Shown here in pieces: positions 15,705 to 24,122 of a stretch of DNA of 64,000 nucleotides. The position numbers and the translations under genes were made by a program. Under the pieces are notes generated by a model. The model was not told the origin of the DNA. It saw only the letters and a list, made by a program, of their open reading frames with translations, and made no database searches. Each line of letters begins with the position of its first letter. The first letter of the stretch is position 1. Source of the stretch: Lachnospiraceae bacterium UBA3814 (GTDB lineage Bacteria; Bacillota; Clostridia; Lachnospirales; Lachnospiraceae); assembly GCA_002368575.1 (NCBI GenBank), contig DFEA01000040.1, positions 1 through 64,000 on the forward strand, written 5' to 3'.

Positions 15705-16844
15705 TTATTCATTAGAACCGATAATAGCCTGAATGGCTCTGGTCATAAAAGTACGGCATTTATCATAAAGCTTCAATCTTAAATAAACCGTCTGTTTTAA
15801 CCTGCTGATCTCTTTCTCATGATTAAGTATCATATATCCGAGCATCAGGACGGTATCCTCAAAGAGATGAGGGTCATCTTTGGTCCAGACGGGTTTTTCT
15901 TTAGGTTCCGGGAATAAATGATCCCCTTCATGTACATACTCCGACAGAACCTTTTGATTCCCCTCTTTATAACGGTTCCTTAACATAGATTTCTGTTCGG
16001 GATTTATGAAAACCTCGCTGCCTGATCTGCTTAAGCTTGCGGAACAGTCCGTAGCAGCCGACTGCGCATGGAAGAGTTCTTTTTCTGTAATATTACCTAT
16101 GCCGTCAAGCTTGTTAAGGATTCTCTTTATTTCTATATAATTAGCGTTCAGGGAGGTATTTTTTTCCTCCTCACCTATCTTATATTCATCGGAGGGCTCC
16201 AGTCCGATGGCCTGCAGGAAGTCATTTTCGACCTTCCCTCCGATAAATCTTTTTCTGTCATATATCCTGACGATCATATTCTCTTTACCTACGATCTCCG
16301 ACATACGGCAGAGCCCGCTGTAATAATCCGCGCTGGGCCATTTATCCGGATCACTGATATAGGTCTCCCAATCAGAGCAGTCCTTTCCCTCACGGTATTT
16401 TTTTATGTTCTGCTTGTAGCTCGACTCCAGCCAGTCCTCCTGCGGCCTGAAATAAACTACCAGCTTAAGCACAGCATGATTCCGGTCTGCAAAGTTCTTA
16501 ATGATCTTCAGGGTCCTGCAGTCAGTCCTGAGAAAATAATTCCAAAGTCCCTCGTCCGTAAGGATCACGGCGTGACAATGCTCAAGCTGATCGCTGACAC
16601 GCTTTAATCCTGCCGCTATCAATCGTTTCTGCTGCCGGGCTGAAGGCTTTCCAAACCAGCGCAGCTTACGGACGTTTAAATACATGGCGTTTCGATTCTT
16701 AAGGGATCGGTCATAAGGCACAGGATCTCTCTTATAGCTGTAGCCCTTCTTTGCAAGCACCTCACGGTTCAGATAAAGAAAGCTCTGGATAGAGGAGGTC
16801 CCTGTCTTGGTAGTTCCGATATGAAGATATATTACCTTGTCCAT
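15705..16844 (-). CDS. PAPS-dependent sulfotransferase family protein 2
   Basis: 379 aa from ATG 16844, preceded by AGAGG; the extension to 16874 adds ten residues without a ribosome binding site. It has the same 5'-phosphosulfate loop (YLHIGTTKTGTSSI) and the 3'-phosphate motif KLVVYFRPQEDWLESSYKQ as its downstream neighbour. The two proteins align along their whole length, including VENDFLQAIGL and EEKNTS.NYIEIKRILN. The differing central regions suggest different acceptors or positions. It is the second gene of the three-gene sulfotransferase operon. Confidence 0.85.
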   Translation of the reverse strand: MDKVIYLHIGTTKTGTSSIQSFLYLNREVLAKKGYSYKRDPVPYDRSLKNRNAMYLNVRKLRWFGKPSARQQKRLIAAGLKRVSDQLEHCHAVILTDEGLWNYFLRTDCRTLKIIKNFADRNHAVLKLVVYFRPQEDWLESSYKQNIKKYREGKDCSDWETYISDPDKWPSADYYSGLCRMSEIVGKENMIVRIYDRKRFIGGKVENDFLQAIGLEPSDEYKIGEEEKNTSLNANYIEIKRILNKLDGIGNITEKELFHAQSAATDCSASLSRSGSEVFINPEQKSMLRNRYKEGNQKVLSEYVHEGDHLFPEPKEKPVWTKDDPHLFEDTVLMLGYMILNHEKEISRLKQTVYLRLKLYDKCRTFMTRAIQAIIGSNE

Positions 16845-16952
16845 TTTCCTCTTTTCTGACAAACTCCACACCATATATCAAAACACAGTCATTAATTGTT
16901 CCGGGCATCTCAAATGCCGGAGAACTGCTATATCCTTTAATTACGACAGTCC

Positions 16953-18137
16953 CTACCTGTAAAGGCGATTCAGGATCTTCTTTTTTATCCGGTACAGCTT
17001 TAATTTAATGGAGTGGAAGGAGAGAGAGTTTTCCTTCAGTGACTGTATTTCCTCATGAAGCTGTTTGGTTACATAGCCGAAATATAAGATCATTTCCTCC
17101 TGCATGGCTAAGAGGTCATACTCCCATTTTTCTCCAGAGCTGTCCCCCGACAGGAAAAGCTCTTCCCTGTTTAAATACTCTCCGGCTATACGGCGGTTCT
17201 CGTCCTTATATTCCTCCATCAGCTTACGCCGTTCTTCATCCGAAAAGTAAGAGAGCTTCCTCTCCTCCTTACTGAGACCCGAGCAGTCGATGCTGGCCTT
17301 TTCAAAGAACTTTTTGGTGCTGACCTTAAGAGGCTCATGAGCCTCTGTCAGACGGTTCAGGATCCGCATGATCTCAGTCTGATTGTAGGTCGTGCTTTCG
17401 TTTGAAAGCCCTCCGGGCAGCTCATAATGCCTGATATCTGTGATCCCTATGGCATTCATGAAGACCGAAAAGATAGATCCGCCGTTTTTAGCCCATATGC
17501 CGGGCTCATAAGGTATTACCTCAATATTATCCTTTCCGAAGATACGGGAAAAGGCTGTGAGCATTTTCTCATAGTTGGTGGGGATAATATCCGAATGCTT
17601 ATTGTCCGCCAGGAAGGAGTCCCAGCTCTCGGTAGGGAAATGATCCTTTACATCCTGTCTGTAAAAGGAATCAAGAAAGACATCCTGTTTACGCAGAAAA
17701 ATGATGACCTTGACATTGAAATCATTTTTTTCGGAGAATTCCTTAACTCTCTTCAGGAAATCCCATCTTGACCAGTCACGGCTGATATGCTCATCTGTCA
17801 GGATCACGTTGGGCTTTTCGTCCAGCCATTTTTTAATTATCCTGAGTCCCTTGTTAAGCCTTCTGACATTCTCCTCATGAGGGTCTCCGGAATTTCCATG
17901 CAGAAAAATACCATTCCTCAGCTTAGGATATGTACGATAGTTTTCAACAACGACATATTCGCCTTTGCTGTTTTGTATCCTGGTACTACGATCATAATCA
18001 TATAGCTTCGGCAGTCTGAAAATATACCCGTCCTTATATAACCTGGCCTTATTCAGATCAAGAAAATCCTGAATCGCGCTGGTTCCTGTTTTACGAACAC
18101 CAATGTGAATATATAGTGTACGCTTTTGGTCAGTCAT
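16953..18137 (-). CDS. PAPS-dependent sulfotransferase family protein 3
   Basis: 394 aa. It is the first gene read from the promoter at 18202-18230. It has the 5'-phosphosulfate loop YIHIGVRKTGTSAIQ and 3'-phosphate motif VKVIIFLRKQDVFLDSFYRQ. It shares the overall architecture of the two downstream genes (for example YNQTEIMRILNRL) but is much more diverged, with a lysine-rich C-terminus (KLKLYRIKKKILNRLYR) that could bind membrane phospholipid. Most likely it sulfates a different position of the surface glycan. The acceptor cannot be read from sequence. Confidence 0.82.
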   Translation of the reverse strand: MTDQKRTLYIHIGVRKTGTSAIQDFLDLNKARLYKDGYIFRLPKLYDYDRSTRIQNSKGEYVVVENYRTYPKLRNGIFLHGNSGDPHEENVRRLNKGLRIIKKWLDEKPNVILTDEHISRDWSRWDFLKRVKEFSEKNDFNVKVIIFLRKQDVFLDSFYRQDVKDHFPTESWDSFLADNKHSDIIPTNYEKMLTAFSRIFGKDNIEVIPYEPGIWAKNGGSIFSVFMNAIGITDIRHYELPGGLSNESTTYNQTEIMRILNRLTEAHEPLKVSTKKFFEKASIDCSGLSKEERKLSYFSDEERRKLMEEYKDENRRIAGEYLNREELFLSGDSSGEKWEYDLLAMQEEMILYFGYVTKQLHEEIQSLKENSLSFHSIKLKLYRIKKKILNRLYR

Positions 18138-18201
18138 TTATAGTATATCCTCTCTTTAACAGAATACAGGAAATATTCTTATGTTGTCTTACACTCATTA
18201 C

Positions 18202-18230
18202 ATGATACTCAAAGAAAAGATACTTGTCAA
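18202..18230 (-). promoter_or_regulatory. Sigma-A promoter of the sulfotransferase operon
   Basis: Minus strand TTGACA (18230-18225), 17-base spacer, TATCAT (18207-18202), 65 bases before the start codon at 18137. A promoter with identical boxes and a recognisably similar surrounding sequence lies at 25103-25131. Confidence 0.75.
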
Positions 18231-18440
18231 ACATAATACACTGATCCAATAATCGAACCACATATTAACTATGGCATCTTCAAAAGGTATTGACAGTTCA
18301 CCCATCAAGCCTCCTTCATAGGTATTTCTGTATTCCCGATCCGGTTATAATGACAGATAGCATCCCTTCATGTTTTCTTTATTGCAAAAAATCAGATAAT
18401 ATGTTAAAAAAATAGTAATAAAGCGAAAGTCTTCTTTGCT

Positions 18441-18468
18441 TTGGAACACTGGTTATTTAATGCATAAT
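18441..18468 (+). promoter_or_regulatory. Possible promoter of the licD-tagD plus-strand operon
   Basis: TTGGAA (18441-18446), 16-base spacer, CATAAT (18463-18468). This is a moderate match. If used, transcription would start inside the hairpin at 18466-18519 and give a leader of about 210 bases that includes the 113-bp palindromic element before licD at 18685. The 547-bp gap 18138-18684 also holds the opposite-facing sulfotransferase promoter and no gene. Confidence 0.35.
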
Positions 18469-18519
18469 ATGATGTCAGAGTCTAAAGTCACACGGCACTT
18501 TTGACCCTGACATCATATT
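18466..18519. repeat. 23-bp-stem hairpin with CACACGGC loop
   Basis: The arm 18466-18488 pairs with 18497-18519 along 23 bases with two mismatches, around the loop CACACGGC. The inner part matches the hairpin at 6294-6333 (28 of 32 bases), but the outer stem bases differ and still pair. Confidence 0.65.
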
Positions 18520-18525
18520 GTGGAC

Positions 18526-18638
18526 TGCCCGACAAAAGGCTGCGAAGCAGCCTCTGGCATACGAGATATGGTGGTCAGGCTTGCCTGAAACCACCATTTG
18601 TCGTATGCCGGAGGAACCCAAAGGGCTTTTGTCGGGCA
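18526..18638. repeat. 113-bp multi-arm palindromic element
   Basis: Outer stem TGCCCGACAAAAG (18526-18538) pairs perfectly with CTTTTGTCGGGCA (18626-18638). Inside are a small hairpin GGCTGC-GAA-GCAGCC (18538-18552) and a long arm CCTCTGGCATACGA (18551-18564) with TCGTATGCCGGAGG (18601-18614), capped by ATGGTGGT paired with ACCACCAT. There is no T-run and no open frame of interest. It could be a mobile palindromic repeat or a structured leader. Confidence 0.7.
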
Positions 18639-18684
18639 ACTCATATTATCAGAAGTATAGATAAAAGAGGCCATTGACAGATAC

Positions 18685-19494
18685 ATGAAGAAACTATCGT
18701 GCAAGGAAATTCAGAAAAAAAGCCTGCAGTTGCTTGTTTTCTTTAATGAATATACTCAAAAAAACAATTTAACGTATTATTTGTCAGGGGGTACTCTTTT
18801 AGGTGCAGTTCGTCATAAAGGTTTTATACCCTGGGACGATGATGTGGATATAATGATGCCCAGAAAGGATTATGAGAGGCTCATACAGGAATTTGAGGAA
18901 ACGGAACAGTATTGTGTTTCTTCGTATGAAAATGATCCGGAATTTGAGAATCGATGGGCACGTATCTGGGATAAATATACTGAAAGAGATTTTTTCCTTT
19001 ATGATACTAAACGGCTCGGTGTTTATCTGGATATTTTTCCTTTGGATGGTTATCCTGACAGCAGGCTGTTATCTGTCATCCATGATATTCATTTAAGGAT
19101 ACTTGTGGAATTGTGGAACACATATATGATACCCGGACCGGGGAATGATCTTCATTTTAAGAGGATACGAAAAGTGATCAGGCGGCTGTTTTATAATGAA
19201 CCGCGAAAAATGAGTAAAAAGATCAATGAAACGGCCATGAAATATGATTATGAAAAATGTAATTATGTCGGGCCGTCTATCTGTATGCATTATATGTTTA
19301 AAGAACGCAACAGAAAGGAAATATACAAACCGATATTTCTACCTTTTGAAGGAGGCATGTTCCCTGCCCCGGCTGGCTATGATATATACCTTAAAAAACT
19401 GTATGGTGATTATATGCAATTGCCTCCCGAAGAAAAAAGAGTGTCAAATCATGCCTTTGTCATATGGGAGAAAGAACCGGTAAAAGAGGAATAA
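18685..19494 (+). CDS. LicD family phosphotransferase 1
   Basis: 269 aa. It contains the LicD/fukutin nucleotidyltransferase-like core: SGGTLLGAVRHKGFIPWDDD followed by VDI, whose acidic cluster binds metal, and the C-terminal motif LKKLYGDYMQLPPEEKR. LicD proteins transfer phosphocholine from CDP-choline to glycans, and the related human FKTN/FKRP transfer ribitol phosphate from CDP-ribitol. The next gene resembles a CDP-polyol synthase, which favours a polyol-phosphate donor here (inference). Only a distant GAGG lies upstream of the ATG, so translation may be weak. AT-rich, first of five plus-strand genes. Confidence 0.85.
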   Translation: MKKLSCKEIQKKSLQLLVFFNEYTQKNNLTYYLSGGTLLGAVRHKGFIPWDDDVDIMMPRKDYERLIQEFEETEQYCVSSYENDPEFENRWARIWDKYTERDFFLYDTKRLGVYLDIFPLDGYPDSRLLSVIHDIHLRILVELWNTYMIPGPGNDLHFKRIRKVIRRLFYNEPRKMSKKINETAMKYDYEKCNYVGPSICMHYMFKERNRKEIYKPIFLPFEGGMFPAPAGYDIYLKKLYGDYMQLPPEEKRVSNHAFVIWEKEPVKEE

Positions 19495-19496
19495 CA

Positions 19497-20213
19497 ATGT
19501 CAAATATTGCACTTATAATCGCAGGCGGAACAGGGAACCGAATGCATCAGGATATCCCTAAGCAATTCCTTACAGTAAATGAAAAGCCGGTTATAATATA
19601 TACACTGGAAGCCTTTCAGACTCATGCTGATGTGGATGAAATAGCAGTTGTATGCTTAGAAGGCTGGGAGCAGGTGCTTTCCGCTTACGCCAGACAGTTT
19701 AACATTACCAAGCTGAAGCATATTGTAAAAGGAGGCGAGAACGGTCAGTCTTCTATCAGAAACGGCATATTTGAACTGAAGAAGTATCATGCCGAGTCAG
19801 ATATAGTACTGATTCATGACGCGATACGACCTCTGGTATCTGCCGAGATCATTTCTGACTGCATAGTGAAGACCAAGCAATATGGTTCCGCCATAGCAAC
19901 AATCCCTTGTGCAGAAGCTATGCTGATGACTGAGAACGGAGTTACCTCATCCGGTACATATAAACGGGAATTATTAAAGAGAACACAGACTCCACAGGGA
20001 TTTTTCTTAAACAAAATATATGAGATTCACAAAAAGGCTTTGGAAAGAGGAATAAATGACTCTGTGGCTTCATGTACTTTAATGATCGAGATGGGAGAAC
20101 AGGTGCATTTTTCTGCAGGATCAGAGAAGAATATTAAACTGACTACCATAGATGATATTGATATTTTCAAAGCATTGTTGTTGGCAAGCCGTTCTGCATG
20201 GTTAAAAGAATAG
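19497..20213 (+). CDS. IspD/TarI-like cytidylyltransferase
   Basis: 238 aa from ATG 19497, two bases after the licD stop and preceded by AGAGGA; the frame upstream overlaps licD. Nucleotide-binding signature IIAGGTGNRMHQDIPKQFL. The conserved stretches VLIHDAIRPLV and KRTQTPQGF are also present. The family couples CTP to 2-C-methylerythritol 4-phosphate (IspD) or ribitol 5-phosphate (TarI/Bcs1). Placement among LicD and TagD genes, away from isoprenoid genes, favours CDP-ribitol or a similar CDP-polyol for glycan decoration, by analogy with TarI-TarJ. Substrate not provable from sequence. Confidence 0.85.
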   Translation: MSNIALIIAGGTGNRMHQDIPKQFLTVNEKPVIIYTLEAFQTHADVDEIAVVCLEGWEQVLSAYARQFNITKLKHIVKGGENGQSSIRNGIFELKKYHAESDIVLIHDAIRPLVSAEIISDCIVKTKQYGSAIATIPCAEAMLMTENGVTSSGTYKRELLKRTQTPQGFFLNKIYEIHKKALERGINDSVASCTLMIEMGEQVHFSAGSEKNIKLTTIDDIDIFKALLLASRSAWLKE

Positions 20214-20229
20214 TGGGCTGGAAATATAT

Positions 20230-21279
20230 ATGATCAGATACTGTGAAAACTATTGGAAGGATGTAGAGCGTGTTCTTTCTCATATCAGAAATATTGAGGC
20301 ATTATTTGGAAGATCAGTATTCGTGACAGGGGCAACGGGAATGATCTGCTCTTCGGTTATTGAGTTGTTATGGTACCTGAACCATAGCCGGAAAGCAGAA
20401 ATAAGAATTGAAGCCGCGGGACGCAATATTGAAAAAACGATGCGTAGATTTTACCCTCTCAGCGAAGGTCTGGATTATCATTTTGTGAAGTATGATTCAT
20501 CAAAAAGTGATACACTTTCGGTATCACCGGATTTTGTGATACATGGGGCAGGATATGGTGACCCCGAGATGATCTCACGGCAGCCGGTTGAAGTAATGCT
20601 TTCTAATATAACCGGATTGGAGACTATTTTGAGATGCGCTTGCAGCAATGATACAAAAAGAGTATTATACATCTCTTCAAGTGAGGTTTATGGTAATAAA
20701 GAAGAGAATGGGTTATTTTCAGAAAATATGTATGGCTATCTGGATATTCTGAAAGAGAGAGCATCATATCCAAGTTCAAAGCGGGCTGGAGAAAGCCTCT
20801 GTGTGGCATATCAAAGCGAGTATAACTTGAATACTGTAATTGTACGGCCAGGGCATATTTACGGTCCTTCTATTACGGATAGTGATAGCAGGGCCTCTGC
20901 TCAGTTTACCAGAGCGTGTGCGCGTGGGGAAAATATAACTATGAAAAGCGCCGGTCTGCAGAAACGTTCGTATTGCTATACTCTCGACTGCGCATCAGCA
21001 ATTATTACTGCAATGATAAATGGAGAAAGGGGCAATGCCTATAATATCTCAAATTCGGATTCCATATGTACGATCCGTGATATGGCATATGCCCTGGCCG
21101 ATGAGTCAGGCGTTAATGTGATTTTTGAAAATGCAAGTGATATGGAAAAAAAGAGTTATAATCTTATGAACAATTCCGCATTATCGTCTGAAAAACTGGA
21201 AATGCTCGGATGGAAAGCGGAATTCAGCTTGAAGGAAGGCGTTAAGAAGACTTTGTCTTATTACATAAACAGTTATTAA
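20230..21279 (+). CDS. NAD-dependent epimerase/dehydratase (extended SDR)
   Basis: 349 aa, with Rossmann motif VFVTGATGMICSS (about residues 30-42), serine-tyrosine region YISSSEVYG and catalytic YPSSK. The lead of about 28 residues before the fold is unusual. It lies 16 bp after the IspD/TarI-like gene. In TarIJ and Bcs1 systems the cytidylyltransferase is paired with an alcohol dehydrogenase or a classical SDR that makes ribitol phosphate. This protein is an extended SDR and so more like a nucleotide-sugar epimerase or dehydratase. It might act on the CDP-linked product, but the reaction is unknown. Confidence 0.8.
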   Translation: MIRYCENYWKDVERVLSHIRNIEALFGRSVFVTGATGMICSSVIELLWYLNHSRKAEIRIEAAGRNIEKTMRRFYPLSEGLDYHFVKYDSSKSDTLSVSPDFVIHGAGYGDPEMISRQPVEVMLSNITGLETILRCACSNDTKRVLYISSSEVYGNKEENGLFSENMYGYLDILKERASYPSSKRAGESLCVAYQSEYNLNTVIVRPGHIYGPSITDSDSRASAQFTRACARGENITMKSAGLQKRSYCYTLDCASAIITAMINGERGNAYNISNSDSICTIRDMAYALADESGVNVIFENASDMEKKSYNLMNNSALSSEKLEMLGWKAEFSLKEGVKKTLSYYINSY

Positions 21280-21307
21280 TCCTGTTAATGGGAAGGATTT
21301 GTGAAGC

Positions 21308-21745
21308 ATGAAACGAGTTATTACATACGGAACATTCGATCTTCTGCACTATGGACACATAAATCTTTTACGAAGGGCTAAGGCTATGGGCGATTATCTG
21401 ATCGTTGCCCTGTCAACAGATAGATTTAATAGTGTGGAGAAAAACAAAAAATGCTACTTTTCATACCAGCAAAGGAAGGCTATGCTTGAATCTATCCGGT
21501 ATGTGGATCTGGTGATCCCGGAGGACGGCTGGGAGCAAAAAAAAGAGGATGTACATCTATATCATATCGACATCTTTGTCATGGGTGATGATTGGGAGGG
21601 AAAGTTTGATTTTTTGAAGGATGAAGGTGTTGAGGTTGTGTATTTGTCAAGAACTCCTGAAATAAGCAGCACACAGATCAAAAATGATTTTAAAAGCAGA
21701 GATGATGCAGATATTTCCAGGATATTTACAGATGATATGAAATAA
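21308..21745 (+). CDS. tagD: Glycerol-3-phosphate cytidylyltransferase (TagD-like) 1
   Basis: 145 aa. The HxGH nucleotidyltransferase signature is in GTFDLLHYGHINLLRRAKAM, and the C-terminal RTPEISSTQIK matches the RTxGISTT loop of TagD. The product is expected to be CDP-glycerol from CTP and glycerol 3-phosphate. Acts in the cytosol and feeds a transferase, plausibly the LicD protein 74 bp downstream. A second, diverged copy lies at 23703. Confidence 0.88.
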   Translation: MKRVITYGTFDLLHYGHINLLRRAKAMGDYLIVALSTDRFNSVEKNKKCYFSYQQRKAMLESIRYVDLVIPEDGWEQKKEDVHLYHIDIFVMGDDWEGKFDFLKDEGVEVVYLSRTPEISSTQIKNDFKSRDDADISRIFTDDMK

Positions 21746-21819
21746 AGCGCAGGAATGTATTTGTGTACGTCATAAAAACCATTGAACCGTATATCTTCTG
21801 AAAATGAGAGGGCAATAAT

Positions 21820-22611
21820 GTGACTCAGGCAGAATACTTAAATATCATTCAGGATGCAAACTATGATCTGTTGTGCAGGATAGACAGGATATGCAAGGAT
21901 AATGATCTTCATTATACTCTTCAATCCGGCACTCTTTTAGGCGCGGTTCGCCATAAAGATTTTATACCCTGGGATGATGATGTGGATATAGTCGTAACAA
22001 GAGAGGAGTATGAAAGGTTTATTAGCATATTCACTAAGGAATCTTCACCGAGATTTCATTTGGAACTTCCAGAGGATCGTCCCTTCTATTTTGATTTTGT
22101 TCCGCGGATTGAAAACAGAGAAAAGCCTTTGATCATTAACGGCGAAACGGTGTATCCCTGTGTGGATATTTTTATTGCCGATCATATTGGCAAAAATGAG
22201 AGATGGCATCTTTTTAAGCTAAAACTCATCATTGCCCTGGCAATTGGACATCGTACATATAAAGATTACTCCAAATTTACAACTCTCGCTGAGAAAATAG
22301 GAGGAAGGATCCTTCCTGCCATAGGACGCCTGATCCCATTGTCAGTACTGATAAAGCAGTATAAGAAGGTTCAGAGTAAGTTTCCCACAGGAGATGCCGT
22401 ATTTCTGTCGAATGATAAAACGATCCCCGGTGTATGGGGGCTGTTATACCCGGAAGGCTTCTTTAAGAGACCCGGTTCCGTTGTGAACATCAGAAATAAA
22501 GAGTTTCCCGCACCCTGCGATCCGGATCTTCTTTTGAAAAAAATGTATGGAAATTATATGGAGCTTCCACCGGAAAACAAGAGAATTCCAGAGCATATCG
22601 GTCATGCATGA
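21820..22611 (+). CDS. LicD family phosphotransferase 2
   Basis: 263 aa with a GTG start at 21820; GAGAGGG lies seven bases upstream, and the overlapping ATG at 21818 reads straight into TGA. Core motif QSGTLLGAVRHKDFIPWDDD followed by VDI, where the first glycine of the usual GGT is serine. C-terminal motif LKKMYGNYMELPPENKR. A hydrophobic patch near residues 125-190 could touch the membrane. Last gene of the plus-strand operon, converging on the Stealth gene. It probably transfers a CDP-activated alcohol phosphate to glycan; donor uncertain. Confidence 0.85.
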   Translation: MTQAEYLNIIQDANYDLLCRIDRICKDNDLHYTLQSGTLLGAVRHKDFIPWDDDVDIVVTREEYERFISIFTKESSPRFHLELPEDRPFYFDFVPRIENREKPLIINGETVYPCVDIFIADHIGKNERWHLFKLKLIIALAIGHRTYKDYSKFTTLAEKIGGRILPAIGRLIPLSVLIKQYKKVQSKFPTGDAVFLSNDKTIPGVWGLLYPEGFFKRPGSVVNIRNKEFPAPCDPDLLLKKMYGNYMELPPENKRIPEHIGHA

Positions 22612-22677
22612 ACACCAGGCGTATGAAAAGGAACAGAGCGACAGACGGTTTTATGACTGTGGATATTCAAAAGCATA

Positions 22678-23688
22678 CTATAACTCAAAAGTCGACTTAT
22701 CAGGCAAAATATTATTCAATGCACTATTCAATATTTCTTTGGTATTTTCAAAATCCTCATCTTTACATTTATCGTTAAAACACATTAATTTATAACGCTG
22801 TTTTCTAATATCTTCTATCATTTGAGGAATACATTCTTTCTCAGTCTTATACTTTTTCCCTATTTTAGGTGACCGAGGTACAAATTTACCAGTTGCAAAC
22901 TGCCAATATGTAAAAACCCAATGACTCAGATCGTTTGGCTGACGAAGCTTATGAGAACAGCCTTCCGACAATAACAACTCTTCTTTGGCCCACACATCCT
23001 TATACGTAGACTTAAGGTACGCATACGGAAGGTGAGGGTCCCTGAATCCGGTAAATATTTTGTGAGGGAATAAATAAAGATTGAACAACAGTCCCGTTCC
23101 ATAACAGGGAGAAAACCATTTCTTAAGATTTTTACATATCACTTTGTGTTTACTAAAATGCTGGTTTATCAGAACTGTATCAAATAAGGGAGCCATCCAC
23201 CTGGGTTCGTCCGGATTTGTGATCATACTGGGCCAGACCTTCATAATAGCTGAATCACACGGCAATCCTTCTTTAAAGAAATCCTCCTGCTTAACCACAT
23301 TCGTCAAAAACATATCATCGTTAAAATAGACAAAATGCTCCGACAGATGTTCAATGCGATGAAAATTCATATCTATGCATCGACTTGAGAAAGTAGGAAG
23401 CCACTCATGTGGTATATAGTCTTCATGACTTATCAATTCAAGCTTTGGATGATTCAGATTCAACCATTTTGGATAATGTCCACAGGTTACGAAGAATACT
23501 TTATGTACCCACGGAGCATATTTTTCTATACCGCGGAATAGATACTGAAGGTTATCCCAATCTCTAAATCGCCTGTTTCTGGAGTCTCCTTTTTCCTGGC
23601 TGTATTTTTTTTTCTCAGCCGCCCACTCCGGATCGTTGCCGTCTACCCATGTAATGATAAAATCTATATCTAAAGAATCAGATCTCAC
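22678..23688 (-). CDS. Stealth family hexose-1-phosphate transferase
   Basis: 336 aa with a GTG start six bases after GGGGG. The Stealth conserved regions are clear. CR1 is IDFIITWVDGNDPEW, CR2 runs from RDWDNLQYLFRGIEKYAPWV to HFVYFNDDMFL, and later regions include HLPYAYLKSTYKD and CSHKLRQPNDLSHW. Bacterial Stealth proteins (CpsY, SacB) and human GNPTAB transfer hexose-1-phosphate from a nucleotide sugar to glycan, giving phosphodiester linkages. Third gene of a licD-tagD-stealth unit read leftward. It could build a phosphoglycan backbone or cap. Confidence 0.9.
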   Translation of the reverse strand: MRSDSLDIDFIITWVDGNDPEWAAEKKKYSQEKGDSRNRRFRDWDNLQYLFRGIEKYAPWVHKVFFVTCGHYPKWLNLNHPKLELISHEDYIPHEWLPTFSSRCIDMNFHRIEHLSEHFVYFNDDMFLTNVVKQEDFFKEGLPCDSAIMKVWPSMITNPDEPRWMAPLFDTVLINQHFSKHKVICKNLKKWFSPCYGTGLLFNLYLFPHKIFTGFRDPHLPYAYLKSTYKDVWAKEELLLSEGCSHKLRQPNDLSHWVFTYWQFATGKFVPRSPKIGKKYKTEKECIPQMIEDIRKQRYKLMCFNDKCKDEDFENTKEILNSALNNILPDKSTFEL

Positions 23689-23702
23689 AGCTAACCCCCA
23701 AT

Positions 23703-24122
23703 CTATTCCTTATCTTTTAATTCTGTCAGGGTCTCAGTAATAATAGTCGAAGAAACCCCTCGTGTATATGGAAAATACACTAGCTGGATCCCATTATCCT
23801 TCATTTCTTTTTCGTAATCCTGCCATTTTGGAGTTCCATACCAGTCGTCTCCGACAAATAATACAGAAGCGCCGATCTTTTTACACACAGAAAGCTTATC
23901 CATATCATATTGTGGGATAGCCGCATCGACAAATCTTATACTTCTGACGATCTCTATCCTGTCCTCAAAAGGAATCATCGCTTTTTTCCCTTTATATGTG
24001 ACCAGATCATCTACTGTAACACCTACGATCAATCGATCACACATCCCCTTTGCATTCTTAAGCAGATTAAGATGTCCAATATGAAAAAGATCAAAAACAC
24101 CCGCAGTATAGCCAATTATCAA
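23703..24122 (-). CDS. TagD-like cytidylyltransferase 2
   Basis: 139 aa. HxGH motif within GVFDLFHIGHLNLLKNAKGM and C-terminal YTRGVSSTIITETL, as in glycerol-3-phosphate cytidylyltransferases. It differs substantially from the copy at 21308 and may use another alcohol phosphate. Its ATG overlaps the end of the upstream licD by four bases, so the two are translationally coupled. That suggests it makes the CDP donor used by that LicD protein. Confidence 0.85.
   Translation of the reverse strand: MIIGYTAGVFDLFHIGHLNLLKNAKGMCDRLIVGVTVDDLVTYKGKKAMIPFEDRIEIVRSIRFVDAAIPQYDMDKLSVCKKIGASVLFVGDDWYGTPKWQDYEKEMKDNGIQLVYFPYTRGVSSTIITETLTELKDKE

Noticed and set aside
18513..18704. 63-aa open frame on the minus strand
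   Set aside because: It is translated straight through the palindromic element and the start of licD, has no ribosome binding site, and both strands are open only because the element is self-complementary.
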